The notes under the pieces: model-generated
Told to the model about the DNA's origin: nothing
Databases searched by the model: none
Seen by the model: only the letters and a program-made list of their open reading frames with translations
Part shown: positions 44,738 to 54,951 of the stretch, piece after piece
Position numbering within the stretch: position 1 is the first letter of the stretch
Layout of the letters: every line of letters starts with the position of its first letter
Source of the DNA: an uncultured Archangium sp.
GTDB taxonomy: Bacteria > Myxococcota > Myxococcia > Myxococcales > Myxococcaceae
Assembly: GCA_903905455.1 (NCBI GenBank)
Contig: CAIVGN010000187.1
Coordinates: 40,635-104,634 of the forward strand
Length of the DNA: 64,000 bases
Direction of reading: 5' to 3'
Program-made: the position numbers and the translations under genes

Positions 44738-44888
44738 GCGCGGTCCACCCCGAACGGCCTGACGCAGACAGTCGAGGCTTTCTCTTGCTTGACGAAGATT
44801 GATTCTATTTCGGAGCGCGACTCTTCCTGTGTCGGAGCAGGCTAACCCACGCTGCCCGTAGCGCTGGGGCCTCGACATAGTGCTCCCC
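44738..44888 (+). promoter_or_regulatory. promoter region of the phosphorelay operon
   Basis: This 151-bp spacer has an unusually AT-rich island at 44781-44812. A TTGCTT/TATTTC pair there (15-nt spacing, or TCTTGC with 17) could be a distal promoter. A CATAGT hexamer at 44876-44881 ends 7 nt before the GTG at 44889, the near-leaderless arrangement seen elsewhere, and supports that GTG over the one at 44880. Confidence 0.4.
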
Positions 44889-47705
44889 GTGAACGTGGAC
44901 TCACTCCTCAACCTTGAACACGAGGCCCACGAATTGGCGGCGGCGCCCGAGATCCTCATCGTCGACGACCAGAGGAACAACCTCTTCGCCCTCGAGACCA
45001 TCCTCAAGGGGGTGCGCGCGCGAATCATCAGGGCCACCAGCGGAGACGAGGCCCTGGCGCTGTCGCTGCAGCACGAGTTCGTGCTGGCGATCCTCGACGT
45101 GCAGATGCCCGAGATGGACGGTTACGAGCTCGCCGAGATCCTCCTCGGGAACCCGTCGACGGCGTCGCTCCCCATCATCTTCGTCAGCGCCGCGCACAGC
45201 GACGAGGCCCACCAGTTCAAGGGCTACGACACCGGCGCCGTCGACTACCTGGTCAAGCCCATCGACCCGAAGGTGTTGATCGGCAAGGTCTCCGTCTTCC
45301 TCGAGCTGGCCCGCACCCGCGCGGCCCTCGAGTCGCTGGTGCGCCAGCGCACCGTGGCCCTCGAGCAGAAGGCCGGGCAGCTCCGGCGCCGAAACCGCTT
45401 CAAGGCCCTGCTCTCGGACGTGTCACGCGACATCACGCGCCGCAACCCGGCCGAAGTGCCCCCGTCGATCGAGCGCGCGCTCGCCCGGGTGGCCACGCTC
45501 ATCGGGGCGTCGCGCGCCGAGGTGCAGCTGACCGGCCGCACCGACACCGCCTGGCCCTCGGGCCTCGACTGGCAGGCCGAGGCGGGGCCGACCACCTTCA
45601 TGGGGTGCGAGTACGCGCTCGAGGCGATCCTCGCGCAGACCGACGAGAGCGGCGTGATCATCGCCAGCCTCGATGCGCTCCCCGACGGGGCCGTCGAGGC
45701 TCGGGCCACGCTCCAGGCGCGGGGCATTCGCGCGCTGCTGGTGCTCCCGCTCATCGAAGAGCGCGTCATCGGCGGCCTCGTCTTCAGCTGGAGCGCGTCG
45801 CGGCCCTCGGCGCCGGACCAGGGGCCCCGGGAGGATCTCCCCGACCTGCTCTCGCTGGTGCCCGACCTCATCTTCGGCACGCTGCAGCGCACGGTGAGCG
45901 AGACCCACCGGGCCCAGAGCGAGGCGCAGCACCGGCTGCTCTTCGAGACCATGGCCCAGGGGGTGATCTACCAGAACGCCGAGGGCGTGATCATCGAGGC
46001 CAACCCCGCCGCGGAGCAGATCCTCGGGTTGAGCCGGGCCGACATGGGCGCCGCGAGCCCCCAGGACGAGTGCCGGAGCGCGGTCCACGAAGACGGCACG
46101 CCGTTCGCGCGGGAGGCCCACCCGGCGATGCAGGCGCTGCGCAGCGGCCAGACCGTCGAGAGCCCGCCGATGGGCATCCTCAACGGGCGCGACGGAGACC
46201 GTCGCTGGGTCCAGATTCGCGCGGTGCCGCTCTTCCGCCCGGGGGAGCAGCGCCCCTTTCAGGTCTACACCACCTTCTCCGATCTCACCGCCCTGCGGCG
46301 CGCGACCGAAGAGAAGGAACGGCTGATGCACATCGAGGCCGAGAGCCGGGCCAAGAGCCGCTTCCTCGCCAGCATGAGCCACGAGGTGCGGACCCCGATG
46401 AACGCCATCCTCGGCTACACGCAGTTGCTGCTGCGCGACCAGGCCCTGAGCCAGCGCCAGCGCGACTACCTCGAGACCATCGACCGCAGCGGCGAGCACC
46501 TCATCACCCTGGTCAACAACGTGCTCGACATGGCCCGCATCGAGTCGGGCAAGGACGGCCTCGACCTCGCGCCGGTGGACTTCAGCGACCTGCTCACGGA
46601 CGTCGAGCGCATGTTCAGCCTGCGGGCCAGCGAGAAGCGGCTGGTCTTCAGCGTCGAGCAGGGGGCGATCGGGCCGCGTTCCCTGCGCATCGACGCGGGC
46701 AAGGTGCGCCAGGTGCTGATCAACCTCCTGGGCAACGCCATGAAGTTCACCCAGGCCGGCGAGGTGATCCTGCGGGCCTCGGCCTCGCTGTCGTCGGGCG
46801 GGCGAGCGCGGGTGGTGATCGAGGTGCGGGACACGGGCATCGGCATTCCCCCGGAGTTGATCCACGACATCTTCGAGCCCTTCGTGCAGGTCTCGCGCAG
46901 CGTCGCCGCGGTGGGCACGGGCCTGGGCCTCGCGGTCTCGCGCCGCTTCGCGCGGCTCATGGGCGGCGACGTCACCGTGAGCTCCGAGCTGGGCGTGGGC
47001 AGCACCTTCCGCTTCGAGTTCGAGGCCGACGTGGGCGACGAGATGGCGGTGGGCCCGCTGCCCCCGCGCGTGGTGGGGCTCGTCTCCGGGGGCCCCTCGG
47101 TGCGCGTGCTCATCGTGGAAGACGATCGCGACAACCGCGCCATGCTCGCCAACATGCTGCGGTCGATCGGCCTGTCGGTGCGCGAGACCTCGAGCGCCGA
47201 CGAGGCGGTGACGGCCTTCACCGAAGAGCCCTGCGAGCTGGTGCTGACCGACCTGTGCATGCCGGGGGCCGACGGGCTGGAGGTGACCCGGCGCATTCGC
47301 GCGCTGCCGGGCGGCGCCGAGGTGCCGGTGGTGGTCGTGTCGGCCAGCCCGCTCAAGGACGAGCGCGACCGGGTGCTGGCCGCGGGCGTCGCCGGCTTCA
47401 TGCCCAAGCCGGTACGCGAGAGCGGCATCTTCGAGATGATCGGCTCCCTGACCAGGGCGCGCTTCGCCTTCGCGGGAGACGCGGCCCAGCCGCTCGCCGC
47501 GCCACTGACCCCCGAGACCCTGACGGTGGTCGCGCCGGCCCAGCGCAGCGCCCTCGTGCTCGCGCTCAAGAGCGGCTACGCCGAGGCCATCGCGCGGGAG
47601 ATCGACACCATCTCCGCCACCGCGCCCCACGCCGCGTCCGAGCTGCGGCGGCTCGCCGAGGGCTTCGAGTACGGCAAGCTGCTCAAGCTGGTGGAGGCCG
47701 CGTGA
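44889..47705 (+). CDS. hybrid histidine kinase REC-GAF-PAS-HisKA-HATPase-REC (938 aa)
   Basis: The receiver at the N-terminus has acceptor Asp70 (AILDVQMPEM) and Lys in YLVKPID. A GAF-like domain (about 180-320) and PAS (about 345-465) follow. The H box has His498 (MSHEVRTPMNAILGY), then N (NLLGNAMKFTQ), G1 (DTGIGIP) and G2 (GTGLGLAV) boxes. A second receiver has Asp788 (LVLTDLCMPGAD). A helical tail of about 70 residues could be a degenerate Hpt, without a clear phospho-His. No membrane segment is present, so it is cytoplasmic. It is the first gene of a six-gene operon; its stop overlaps the next start by 4 bp. Confidence 0.9.
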   Translation: MNVDSLLNLEHEAHELAAAPEILIVDDQRNNLFALETILKGVRARIIRATSGDEALALSLQHEFVLAILDVQMPEMDGYELAEILLGNPSTASLPIIFVSAAHSDEAHQFKGYDTGAVDYLVKPIDPKVLIGKVSVFLELARTRAALESLVRQRTVALEQKAGQLRRRNRFKALLSDVSRDITRRNPAEVPPSIERALARVATLIGASRAEVQLTGRTDTAWPSGLDWQAEAGPTTFMGCEYALEAILAQTDESGVIIASLDALPDGAVEARATLQARGIRALLVLPLIEERVIGGLVFSWSASRPSAPDQGPREDLPDLLSLVPDLIFGTLQRTVSETHRAQSEAQHRLLFETMAQGVIYQNAEGVIIEANPAAEQILGLSRADMGAASPQDECRSAVHEDGTPFAREAHPAMQALRSGQTVESPPMGILNGRDGDRRWVQIRAVPLFRPGEQRPFQVYTTFSDLTALRRATEEKERLMHIEAESRAKSRFLASMSHEVRTPMNAILGYTQLLLRDQALSQRQRDYLETIDRSGEHLITLVNNVLDMARIESGKDGLDLAPVDFSDLLTDVERMFSLRASEKRLVFSVEQGAIGPRSLRIDAGKVRQVLINLLGNAMKFTQAGEVILRASASLSSGGRARVVIEVRDTGIGIPPELIHDIFEPFVQVSRSVAAVGTGLGLAVSRRFARLMGGDVTVSSELGVGSTFRFEFEADVGDEMAVGPLPPRVVGLVSGGPSVRVLIVEDDRDNRAMLANMLRSIGLSVRETSSADEAVTAFTEEPCELVLTDLCMPGADGLEVTRRIRALPGGAEVPVVVVSASPLKDERDRVLAAGVAGFMPKPVRESGIFEMIGSLTRARFAFAGDAAQPLAAPLTPETLTVVAPAQRSALVLALKSGYAEAIAREIDTISATAPHAASELRRLAEGFEYGKLLKLVEAA

Positions 47706-48808
47706 CGGCGGTGCCCCACCCGCGGCCGGCCAACCTGCTGGTGGTCGACGACACCCCGGAGAACCTGCGGCTGCTGGTGCACGCCCTGACCGGGGCCGGG
47801 TACCGGGTGCGCGCCGCGCAGAGCGGCAAGGCGGCACTGCAGATGGCCCGCGAAGAACCGCCCGACCTGGTGCTGCTCGACGTCGACATGCCGGAGCTCG
47901 ATGGCTACGCGGTGTGCGAGCGGCTGCGCGCCGAGGTGACGCTGACCCGCGTGCCGGTGCTCTTCATCAGCGCGATCCACGACGCCCAGGCCAAGGTGAA
48001 GGCGCTGCGCGCCGGCGGCCGGGACTACGTGACCAAGCCCTTCCACATGGAAGAGGTGCTGATGCGCGTGGCCACCCACGTCGGGCTGCACCGGCTCGAG
48101 GGGGTGCTGGCCCAGTCCAACGAGCGCCTCGAGCGCATGGTGGCCGAGCAGGTGCGGGAGATCTCCGATTCCCAGCAGGCGACCATCGTCGCGCTGGCCA
48201 GGCTCGCCGAGTCGCGCGACGACAACACCGGGCTGCACGTCGAGCGCATCGGCGAGATGTCCCGGGTGCTGCTGCGGGCCGTCGAGGGTCGCGACTTCGA
48301 CGAGGGCCTCCTGAACCTCATCGGCCGGGCGGCCACGCTGCACGACATCGGCAAGGTCGCCATTCCCGACGCGGTGCTGCTCAAGCCGGGACGCCTCACG
48401 CCCGAGGAGTTCGAGGTGATGAAGACGCACGCCGAGCTCGGCGCGCGCACCCTCGAGGCCGTGTTGCGCACCTACCCCCGCAACGAGCTGGTGCGGGTGG
48501 GGGCGGAGATCGCAAGGTCGCACCACGAGAAGTGGGACGGCAGCGGCTACCCGGCGGGCCTCGCCGGCGAGGCCATTCCATTCAGCGCGCGCATCGTGGC
48601 CGTGGCCGACGTGTACGACGCGATCCGCGCCCGGCGCCCCTACAAGGAGCCGGCGAACCACGCCGACGCGACGGCCATCATTCGCCAAGGGCGAGGCCGG
48701 CACTTCGACCCGCGCCTGGTCGACGCCTTCGCAGCCTCCGAGCAGCAGTTCGACGAGGTGTGGCTCACCCTGCAGTCAGCACAGGAACAGCGGGCCGAGA
48801 AGCACTGA
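47702..48808 (+). CDS. response regulator with HD-GYP phosphodiesterase (368 aa)
   Basis: A GTG at 47702 overlaps the upstream TGA by 4 bp. A receiver (about 10-130) has Asp60 (LLLDVDMPELD). An HD-GYP domain (about 165-360) has the metal HD pair His214-Asp215 (TLHDIGKVAIPD) and the GYP triad Gly282-Tyr283-Pro284 in EKWDGSGYPAGL; these residues mark active c-di-GMP phosphodiesterases. It links the phosphorelay to c-di-GMP levels. No GGDEF or EAL protein is in the window. Confidence 0.94.
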   Translation: MTAVPHPRPANLLVVDDTPENLRLLVHALTGAGYRVRAAQSGKAALQMAREEPPDLVLLDVDMPELDGYAVCERLRAEVTLTRVPVLFISAIHDAQAKVKALRAGGRDYVTKPFHMEEVLMRVATHVGLHRLEGVLAQSNERLERMVAEQVREISDSQQATIVALARLAESRDDNTGLHVERIGEMSRVLLRAVEGRDFDEGLLNLIGRAATLHDIGKVAIPDAVLLKPGRLTPEEFEVMKTHAELGARTLEAVLRTYPRNELVRVGAEIARSHHEKWDGSGYPAGLAGEAIPFSARIVAVADVYDAIRARRPYKEPANHADATAIIRQGRGRHFDPRLVDAFAASEQQFDEVWLTLQSAQEQRAEKH

Positions 48809-48824
48809 GCCCCAAGGTATCATC

Positions 48825-51800
48825 ATGTTCAAGTCCATCAGGTCCCGGGTCGTCGCGGTCGGTTCACTCATCGTCGTGGCGATGGCCTCCCAGCTGGTCC
48901 TCACCGGCTACGACCGGCAGCTGGCCGACGCCGGTCTCGAGGCGCTCTCGGGCGAGGTCGTGCCCTCGACGCTCGCCCTGGCGCGGGTCTCGAGCGCGGT
49001 GACCGCCCTGCGGGCCGCGACGCATGACGCGGTGGTGCTCGAGCGCCAGGCCTCCCAGGCCAGCGTGCGCCAGCGCCGCGAGCTGCTCCTCAGCGCCCTC
49101 GACCGGACGCACGCCGGCCTCGACGCGCTGCCCCGCGGGGGCGACGAGCGCTCGTGGGCGGAGTTCGATGCCCGCCTCAGCGCGGTGCGCCTCGCCGACA
49201 CCCGCACCTGGGCCGCCCTCGACGCCCAGGACGCGGCCGGGGCCCGCGCCGCCTTCGACGACGGCGACGGCGCCTTTCGCGACGTCACCGAGACCATCGA
49301 CCGCCTGCTCGAGCGCCAGGCCGCGCGCGCCCAGGCCAGCGCCGTTGGCGCCCGGGACGCCCGCGCGGGCACCCGGGGGCTGACCCTGACGCTGATCATC
49401 GCCGCCGTGCTCCTGCTGCGGGCGCTGTGGGGCCAGCTCACCACCAGCCTGCGGAGCACCGCCGCGGACCTCAAGGCCGCGGCCGAGACCCTGGCCCGGG
49501 GCGAGTACGAGGTGAACTTCGAGGCGCGCCGCGGCGACGAGTTCGACGAGGTGCGCGCGAGGCTGGTCGACGCGCTCGAAGGCCTGCGCGGAGTGGTCAA
49601 GGCCGCCGAAGCCGTCTCGGAGGGTGACGCCAGCGTGCAGGTCACCCCGCGCGGCCCGCGCGACATGCTGTCCGGCGCGGTGAACATGGCCGCGCGCACC
49701 CTGGCCGAGGCGGCCCAGCAGGCCGACTTCGTGGCCTCGGGCAACTACGAAGGCAGCGTCACCTCCCGCGGCCCGAAGGACCGGCTGGGCCTCGCGGTGG
49801 TGCGCATGACCACCACCCTCAAGGAGATCGCCAGCGCCGCAGAGCGCCTCGGCGCCGGGGACCTCGACGTGCAGGTCACCTCGAAGGGCGCGGGCGACAA
49901 GATCTCCGGGGCCATCAACAGCCTCGCCTCCACCCTCAAGGGCGCCGCGCGCCAGGCGAACATCATCGCCGCCGGCGACTACGAGGCCGACATCCAGCCC
50001 CGCAGCGACCGCGACGAACTGGGCCTCGCCCTGCGCCAGATGACCGGCTCGCTGCGCGACGCGGCCCGGCTGAACCGCGAGACCGACTGGCTCAAGAGCG
50101 GGGTCGCCGCGCTCAACGAGGTGGTGCTCGGGCAGAGCGACGTGCAGACGCTGACCACGGCGGCGCTCACCGCCATGGCCCGCCACCTCGACGCCAAGGT
50201 GGGCGCGATCTACACCCTCGAGACCGACGGCGTCGGCCCGCTGCTGCGGCTGACCAGCACCTACGCGTACACCGAGCGCAAGAGCCTCGGGAGCCAGTTC
50301 CGGCTCGGCGAGGGCCTGGTCGGGCAGGCGGCCCTGGAGCGCAAGCAGATCGTGCTGCAGCACGCGCCGGCCGACTACGTGCGCGTGGTCTCGGGGCTGG
50401 GCGAGGCGCCCCCGCGGAACCTGTGCGTGGTCCCCATCCTGTTCAAGAACGAGCTGCGCGGCGTGCTCGAGTTGGGCACCCTCATCCCGATGAGCACGGT
50501 GCACCAGCAGTACGTCGAGCAGGTGGCCTCGGTGCTCGCGGTGTCGCTGGAGATCGCCACGGTGCAGGCCTCGCTGCGCACGCAGCAAGAGGAGCTCAAG
50601 GCCAGCAACGAGGAGCTGACGAGCCAGTCTCGCGCGCTCGAGCACGCCAGCCAGGAGCTCAGGGCCCAGCAGACCGAGCTGGAGCAGACCAACACCGAGC
50701 TCGAGATGCAGATGGCGCGCACCACCGAGTCGGAGTCGCGGCTCAAGCTGCAGCAGAAAGCCCTGGCCGTCACCAACGAGGAGCTCGAGCAGCGCAACCA
50801 GGCCCTCGAGAAGCAGAAGGCGGAGATCGAGCGCGCGCGCCGCGACATCGCGGTGCAGGCCGAGGAGCTGGCCGTGGCCAGCAAGTACAAGTCGGAGTTC
50901 CTCGCCAACATGTCGCACGAGCTGCGCACCCCGCTCAACAGCCTGCTGCTGCTGGCGCGCACGCTGCGGGACAACACCGAGGGCAACCTCAACGAGGACC
51001 AGCGCGAGTCGGCGGCGGTCATCTTCTCGAGCGGCAACGACCTGCTCAACCTGATCAACGAGATCCTCGACCTGTCGAAGATCGAGGCCGGGCGCATGGA
51101 CCTGCGCATGGAGGCCACCGCGCCCCAGGACCTCGCCCAGACCCTGGTGCGCCAGTTCGACCACATGGCCCGCAGCCAGGGGCTCGCGCTGACCGTGAAG
51201 ATGGAAGAGGGGGCGCCGGCGACGATCGTCACCGACCCGCACCGCCTGGGGCAGGTGCTCAAGAACCTGGTGGGCAACGCGCTGAAGTTCACCGAGGTCG
51301 GCGGAGTGACGCTCTCGTTCGGGCGGCCGGGCCCCGATGAGCGGGTGATGCGCGCCGGGCTGAGCGCCGACCGCGCCCTGGCCATCCGGGTCACCGACAC
51401 CGGCATCGGCATCGCCCCCGACATGCAGCGCATCGTGTTCGAGGCGTTCCAGCAGGCCGACTCGGGCGACCGCCGCAAGTACGGCGGCACCGGCCTGGGC
51501 CTGTCGATCTCGCGCGAGCTGGTGACGCTGCTGGGCGGCGAGCTGCACCTCGAGAGCAAGCCGGGCGTGGGCTCGACCTTCACGGTGATCATCCCCATCG
51601 AGGCCAGCCCCACGGAGACCCGCGCCGTGGCCCGGCCTCCGACCCCGGGCACGGCCCTCGCCCCGGCCGTGCCGGCCCTGCCGACCCCGGCACCCAGCGC
51701 GCCCAACGCGCCCAACGCGCCCAACGTCACGGGCCCGCGGCCGCTGCTCGACGATCGCGAGAACCTCGAGGAGCGCGACCGGGTGGTGTTGATCGTCGAG

Positions 51801-52946
51801 GACGACGCGCGCTTCGTCGCCGTGCTGGTGGCCGAGGTGCGGCGCCGCGGGTTCAAGTGCCTCGCCGCGCTCAACGGCAAGGACGGCCTGCTGTTGGCCA
51901 AGTCCTTCCGGCCCAGCGGCATCATCCTCGACATCAACCTGCCCGACACCAACGGGTGGATGGTGCTCAGCGCCCTGAAGCAAGACGTCGACACCCGCCA
52001 CATCCCCGTGCACATCGTGTCGGCCGAGGATGCCAGCCTCGAGGGGCTGCGCATCGGCGCCATCGGCCACGCGCACAAGCCGCTGCGCACCGAAGACATC
52101 GACAGCATCCTGGCGAACATCGAGAAGTCCTCGGCCACCGCCCAGAAGCTGGTGCTGGTCGTGGAGGACGACCCGGTGATGCGCAAGGAGACGGTGCGGA
52201 TCGTGGGCAACGGCACGGTGCACGTGAAGGAGGTCGACACCGGCGCGGCCGCGCTCGCGGCGCTGCGCGCGCAGCGCTTCGACCTCGTGGTGCTCGACCT
52301 GGGCCTGCCCGACATGCAGGGCCTGGAGCTGCTGCGCGCGGCGGCGGCCGAGAAGAACCTGCTCCCGCCGGTCATCGTCTACACCGTGCGCGACCTGACC
52401 TCCGACGAGGAGCTGGCGCTGCGTGACTACGCCGACTCGATCATCATCAAGGACGTGCGCAGCCAGGAACGGCTGATCGACGAAGTCGCGCTCTTCCTGC
52501 ACCGCGTGGTCAACGACCTGCCCGAAGAGAAGCGCCAGACCATCCGGCACCTCTACGAGTCCGACGAGCGGCTGCGCGGCAAGCAGGTGCTGGTGGTCGA
52601 GGACGACATGCGCACCATGTTCGCCATGTCGAAGCTGCTCGCCAGCCACGGGGTCTCGCCGCTCAAGGCGGCCAACGGTGAGCAGGCGCTGGCGATGCTC
52701 GCGGAGCACCCGGAGATCGACCTGGTGCTGCTCGACATGATGATGCCGGTGATGGACGGCTACGAGGCCGCGCGCCGCACCCGCGCCCAGGAGCGCTTCG
52801 CGAACCTGCCGATCATCGCGCTGACGGCGAAGGCCATGAAGGAAGACCGCCAGAAGTGCATCGAGGCCGGCGCGTCGGACTACCTCACCAAGCCCGTCGA
52901 CCAGGACCGGCTGCTCTCGCTGATGCGGGTCTGGCTGAGCCGCTGA
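48825..52946 (+). CDS. membrane hybrid kinase with HAMP repeats, GAF and three receivers (1373 aa)
   Basis: Two membrane helices (about 10-25 and 185-202) frame an external helical sensor. Four HAMP-like repeats follow to about 420, a GAF (about 430-590) and a long coiled coil (about 590-690, repeated [18 protein letters not shown] heptads). The HisKA His698 ([15 protein letters not shown]), N box (VGNALKFTE), DTGIGIA and GTGLGLS boxes are intact. An Ala/Pro linker (APNAPNAPN) leads to receivers with Asp1036, Asp1158 and Asp1304, all with the conserved Lys. It is probably the membrane input of the operon. Its stop overlaps the CheR start by 1 bp. Confidence 0.93.
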   Translation: MFKSIRSRVVAVGSLIVVAMASQLVLTGYDRQLADAGLEALSGEVVPSTLALARVSSAVTALRAATHDAVVLERQASQASVRQRRELLLSALDRTHAGLDALPRGGDERSWAEFDARLSAVRLADTRTWAALDAQDAAGARAAFDDGDGAFRDVTETIDRLLERQAARAQASAVGARDARAGTRGLTLTLIIAAVLLLRALWGQLTTSLRSTAADLKAAAETLARGEYEVNFEARRGDEFDEVRARLVDALEGLRGVVKAAEAVSEGDASVQVTPRGPRDMLSGAVNMAARTLAEAAQQADFVASGNYEGSVTSRGPKDRLGLAVVRMTTTLKEIASAAERLGAGDLDVQVTSKGAGDKISGAINSLASTLKGAARQANIIAAGDYEADIQPRSDRDELGLALRQMTGSLRDAARLNRETDWLKSGVAALNEVVLGQSDVQTLTTAALTAMARHLDAKVGAIYTLETDGVGPLLRLTSTYAYTERKSLGSQFRLGEGLVGQAALERKQIVLQHAPADYVRVVSGLGEAPPRNLCVVPILFKNELRGVLELGTLIPMSTVHQQYVEQVASVLAVSLEIATVQASLRTQQEELKASNEELTSQSRALEHASQELRAQQTELEQTNTELEMQMARTTESESRLKLQQKALAVTNEELEQRNQALEKQKAEIERARRDIAVQAEELAVASKYKSEFLANMSHELRTPLNSLLLLARTLRDNTEGNLNEDQRESAAVIFSSGNDLLNLINEILDLSKIEAGRMDLRMEATAPQDLAQTLVRQFDHMARSQGLALTVKMEEGAPATIVTDPHRLGQVLKNLVGNALKFTEVGGVTLSFGRPGPDERVMRAGLSADRALAIRVTDTGIGIAPDMQRIVFEAFQQADSGDRRKYGGTGLGLSISRELVTLLGGELHLESKPGVGSTFTVIIPIEASPTETRAVARPPTPGTALAPAVPALPTPAPSAPNAPNAPNVTGPRPLLDDRENLEERDRVVLIVEDDARFVAVLVAEVRRRGFKCLAALNGKDGLLLAKSFRPSGIILDINLPDTNGWMVLSALKQDVDTRHIPVHIVSAEDASLEGLRIGAIGHAHKPLRTEDIDSILANIEKSSATAQKLVLVVEDDPVMRKETVRIVGNGTVHVKEVDTGAAALAALRAQRFDLVVLDLGLPDMQGLELLRAAAAEKNLLPPVIVYTVRDLTSDEELALRDYADSIIIKDVRSQERLIDEVALFLHRVVNDLPEEKRQTIRHLYESDERLRGKQVLVVEDDMRTMFAMSKLLASHGVSPLKAANGEQALAMLAEHPEIDLVLLDMMMPVMDGYEAARRTRAQERFANLPIIALTAKAMKEDRQKCIEAGASDYLTKPVDQDRLLSLMRVWLSR

Positions 52947-53803
52947 TGGAACTCCGGGGCCAGGGTGAGGGCGGCGCCGTGGAGAAGATCGAGCTGCAGC
53001 TGCTGCTCGAGGCCATCTACCTGCGCTACGGCTACGACTTCCGCGGCTACGCCATGGAGAGCATCAGCCGGCGGCTCACGCAGTTCCTCGCGGACCGGCA
53101 GTTGCCGGGCTTCCTCGACGTCGCCGGGCGCGTGCTGCGCGACCCCGAGTTCTTCCACGGGCTGGCGCCCTACTTCTCGGTGTCGGTCACCTCGCTGTTC
53201 CGCGACCCGTTCTTCTACGCGGGCCTGGCGAAGGTGGTGCTGCCGCGGCTGCGCAGCTGGCCCCACGTAAAGATCTGGCACGCGGGCTGCGCGACGGGCG
53301 AAGAGGTGTACTCGCACGCCATCCTGCTGCGCGAGGCGGGCCTGCACCAGCGCGCCACCCTCTACGCCACGGACATCAGCCAGCCGGCGCTGGAGACGGC
53401 GAAGGCGGGCATCTACTCGCTCGAGGTGATCCGCAAGGGCACCCTCAACTACCAGGCGGCCGGGGGGCAGGCGGCGTTGTCGGACTACTACCACGCGCGC
53501 TACCAGGCAGCGATCATGGACCCCGAGCTGCGCCGCCGCATGACCTTCGCGCGGCACAACCTCGCGATGGACACGTCGTTTGGCGAGATGCAGGTCATCG
53601 TGTGCCGCAACGTGCTCATCTATTTCAGCGAGGACCTGCAGAACCAGGTGCTCGAGCTGTTCTGGGAGAGCCTGGACCACGGGGGCATCCTCTGCCTCGG
53701 GGACAAGGAGAGCCTGACGTTCACCTCGGTCGCCGACCGCTTCGAGGTGCTCGACGAGCAGGCGCGCATCTATAAGAAGACCGTGCCCCGGAGCGCCCCT
53801 TGA
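52946..53803 (+). CDS. CheR-type protein-glutamate methyltransferase (285 aa)
   Basis: An N-terminal helical subdomain (about 10-75) is followed by the SAM-binding Rossmann part with [30 protein letters not shown] and [16 protein letters not shown], the standard CheR motifs. CheR enzymes methylate glutamate side chains of chemoreceptors. No MCP, CheA, CheW or CheB gene is adjacent; in many related hybrid-kinase operons CheR is accompanied by CheB, so its absence is notable. The target here may be the coiled-coil region of the upstream HAMP kinase (inference). Starts at ATG overlapping TGA. Confidence 0.92.
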   Translation: MELRGQGEGGAVEKIELQLLLEAIYLRYGYDFRGYAMESISRRLTQFLADRQLPGFLDVAGRVLRDPEFFHGLAPYFSVSVTSLFRDPFFYAGLAKVVLPRLRSWPHVKIWHAGCATGEEVYSHAILLREAGLHQRATLYATDISQPALETAKAGIYSLEVIRKGTLNYQAAGGQAALSDYYHARYQAAIMDPELRRRMTFARHNLAMDTSFGEMQVIVCRNVLIYFSEDLQNQVLELFWESLDHGGILCLGDKESLTFTSVADRFEVLDEQARIYKKTVPRSAP

Positions 53804-54951
53804 GACTGGACCGAACCCCCGTGGTGATGCTCGTCGACGACACCCCGGCGAACTTGAAGCTCCTCGACGCGCTGCTGCGCAACCGGGGGTGTGACGTGCG
53901 CTCGTTCACCGGGGGCGCCCACGCGCTCGAGGCCGCCGCCTTCGCCCCGCCCGACATCCTGCTGCTGGACATCGCCATGCCCGAGATGGACGGGTTCGAG
54001 GTCTGCCGCCGGCTCAAGGCGAACCCCGCGCTCGCGGCCATCCCGGTCATCTTCCTCACCGCGCTCGACGCCACCGAGGACAAGCTGACGGCCTTCCAGT
54101 GCGGCGGCGTGGACTACGTCACCAAGCCGTTCCAGGTCGAGGAGCTGTGGGCGCGCGTCAACACCCACCTGCAGCTGCGCCTGCTGACGGCCAGCCTCGA
54201 GGAGCACAACCAGGCGCTCGACCAGTTGGTCGCGGCGCGCACCGCCGAGCTCGCCGAAGCCCACCGCCGGCTGGGGTTGCTCGACCGGGCCAAGAGCGAG
54301 TTCCTCAAGCTGATCAGCCACGAGCTGCGCACGCCGCTCAACGGCGTGCTGGGCATCGGAGACCTGCTGCTCGACCTCTGCCCCCCGGGCTCGGAGCTCG
54401 ACGAGCTGGGGTCGATGTTCCAGGCCTCGCGCCAGCGGCTGATGCGCCTCATCGAGAACGCCGAGGTGCTCACGCAGATCGAGGTCGGGGCGCGCAACTT
54501 CTCGCAGCAGCACGTGCCGCTGGCCCCCATGCTGCGCATCGCGCTCGAGGCGGTGGGCGGCCCCGGACCGCGGCTCGAGGTGACCCCGCCTCGGTTGACG
54601 GTGCTCGGCGACGAGGTGCTGCTGGCCTACGCCTTCCGGGCCGTGGTGAACACCGCGCACAAGTTCGCCTCGTCGCCCGCCGCGGTCAGCGCGTCGTGCC
54701 GGGCCGAGGGCGACTTCGTCACCGTGGAGGTCGACGCCGCCGGCGTGGGAGTGCCCGAGGCCGCGCTGCCGGGGTTCTTCGACGTGATGGGCTCGTCGCA
54801 GCCCCTGACCCGCGGCGGCGATCTCGGCCTCGACCCGTCGGTGGCCCATCGCATCTTCAACCTCTCGGGGGCGAGCCTCCAGGTGAGCAACCTCCAGCCG
54901 CCCGGGCTGCGGCTGACCGCAAGGCTGCCTGCCGCCGAGCCCGCGCCATGA
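53800..54951 (+). CDS. REC-HisKA protein with eroded ATPase domain (383 aa)
   Basis: A TTG start at 53800 overlaps the CheR stop. The receiver has Asp57 ([11 protein letters not shown]) and KPFQ Lys. A coiled coil leads to HisKA with His174 ([14 protein letters not shown]). The ATPase-like C-terminus (about 225-383) is degenerate: the N box reads VVNTAHKF, the G1 box DAAGVGVP, and the glycine lid [10 protein letters not shown] lacks the GTGLGL pattern. ATP binding is uncertain, so it may act as a phospho-acceptor/transfer protein fed by the other kinases. It overlaps the next gene by 4 bp. Confidence 0.85.
   Translation: MRLDRTPVVMLVDDTPANLKLLDALLRNRGCDVRSFTGGAHALEAAAFAPPDILLLDIAMPEMDGFEVCRRLKANPALAAIPVIFLTALDATEDKLTAFQCGGVDYVTKPFQVEELWARVNTHLQLRLLTASLEEHNQALDQLVAARTAELAEAHRRLGLLDRAKSEFLKLISHELRTPLNGVLGIGDLLLDLCPPGSELDELGSMFQASRQRLMRLIENAEVLTQIEVGARNFSQQHVPLAPMLRIALEAVGGPGPRLEVTPPRLTVLGDEVLLAYAFRAVVNTAHKFASSPAAVSASCRAEGDFVTVEVDAAGVGVPEAALPGFFDVMGSSQPLTRGGDLGLDPSVAHRIFNLSGASLQVSNLQPPGLRLTARLPAAEPAP

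Noticed and set aside
48864..52709. Long minus-strand frame opposite the HAMP hybrid kinase
   Set aside because: The plus strand has complete kinase and receiver motifs in all parts; the minus translation is low-complexity Leu/Arg/His/Gly.
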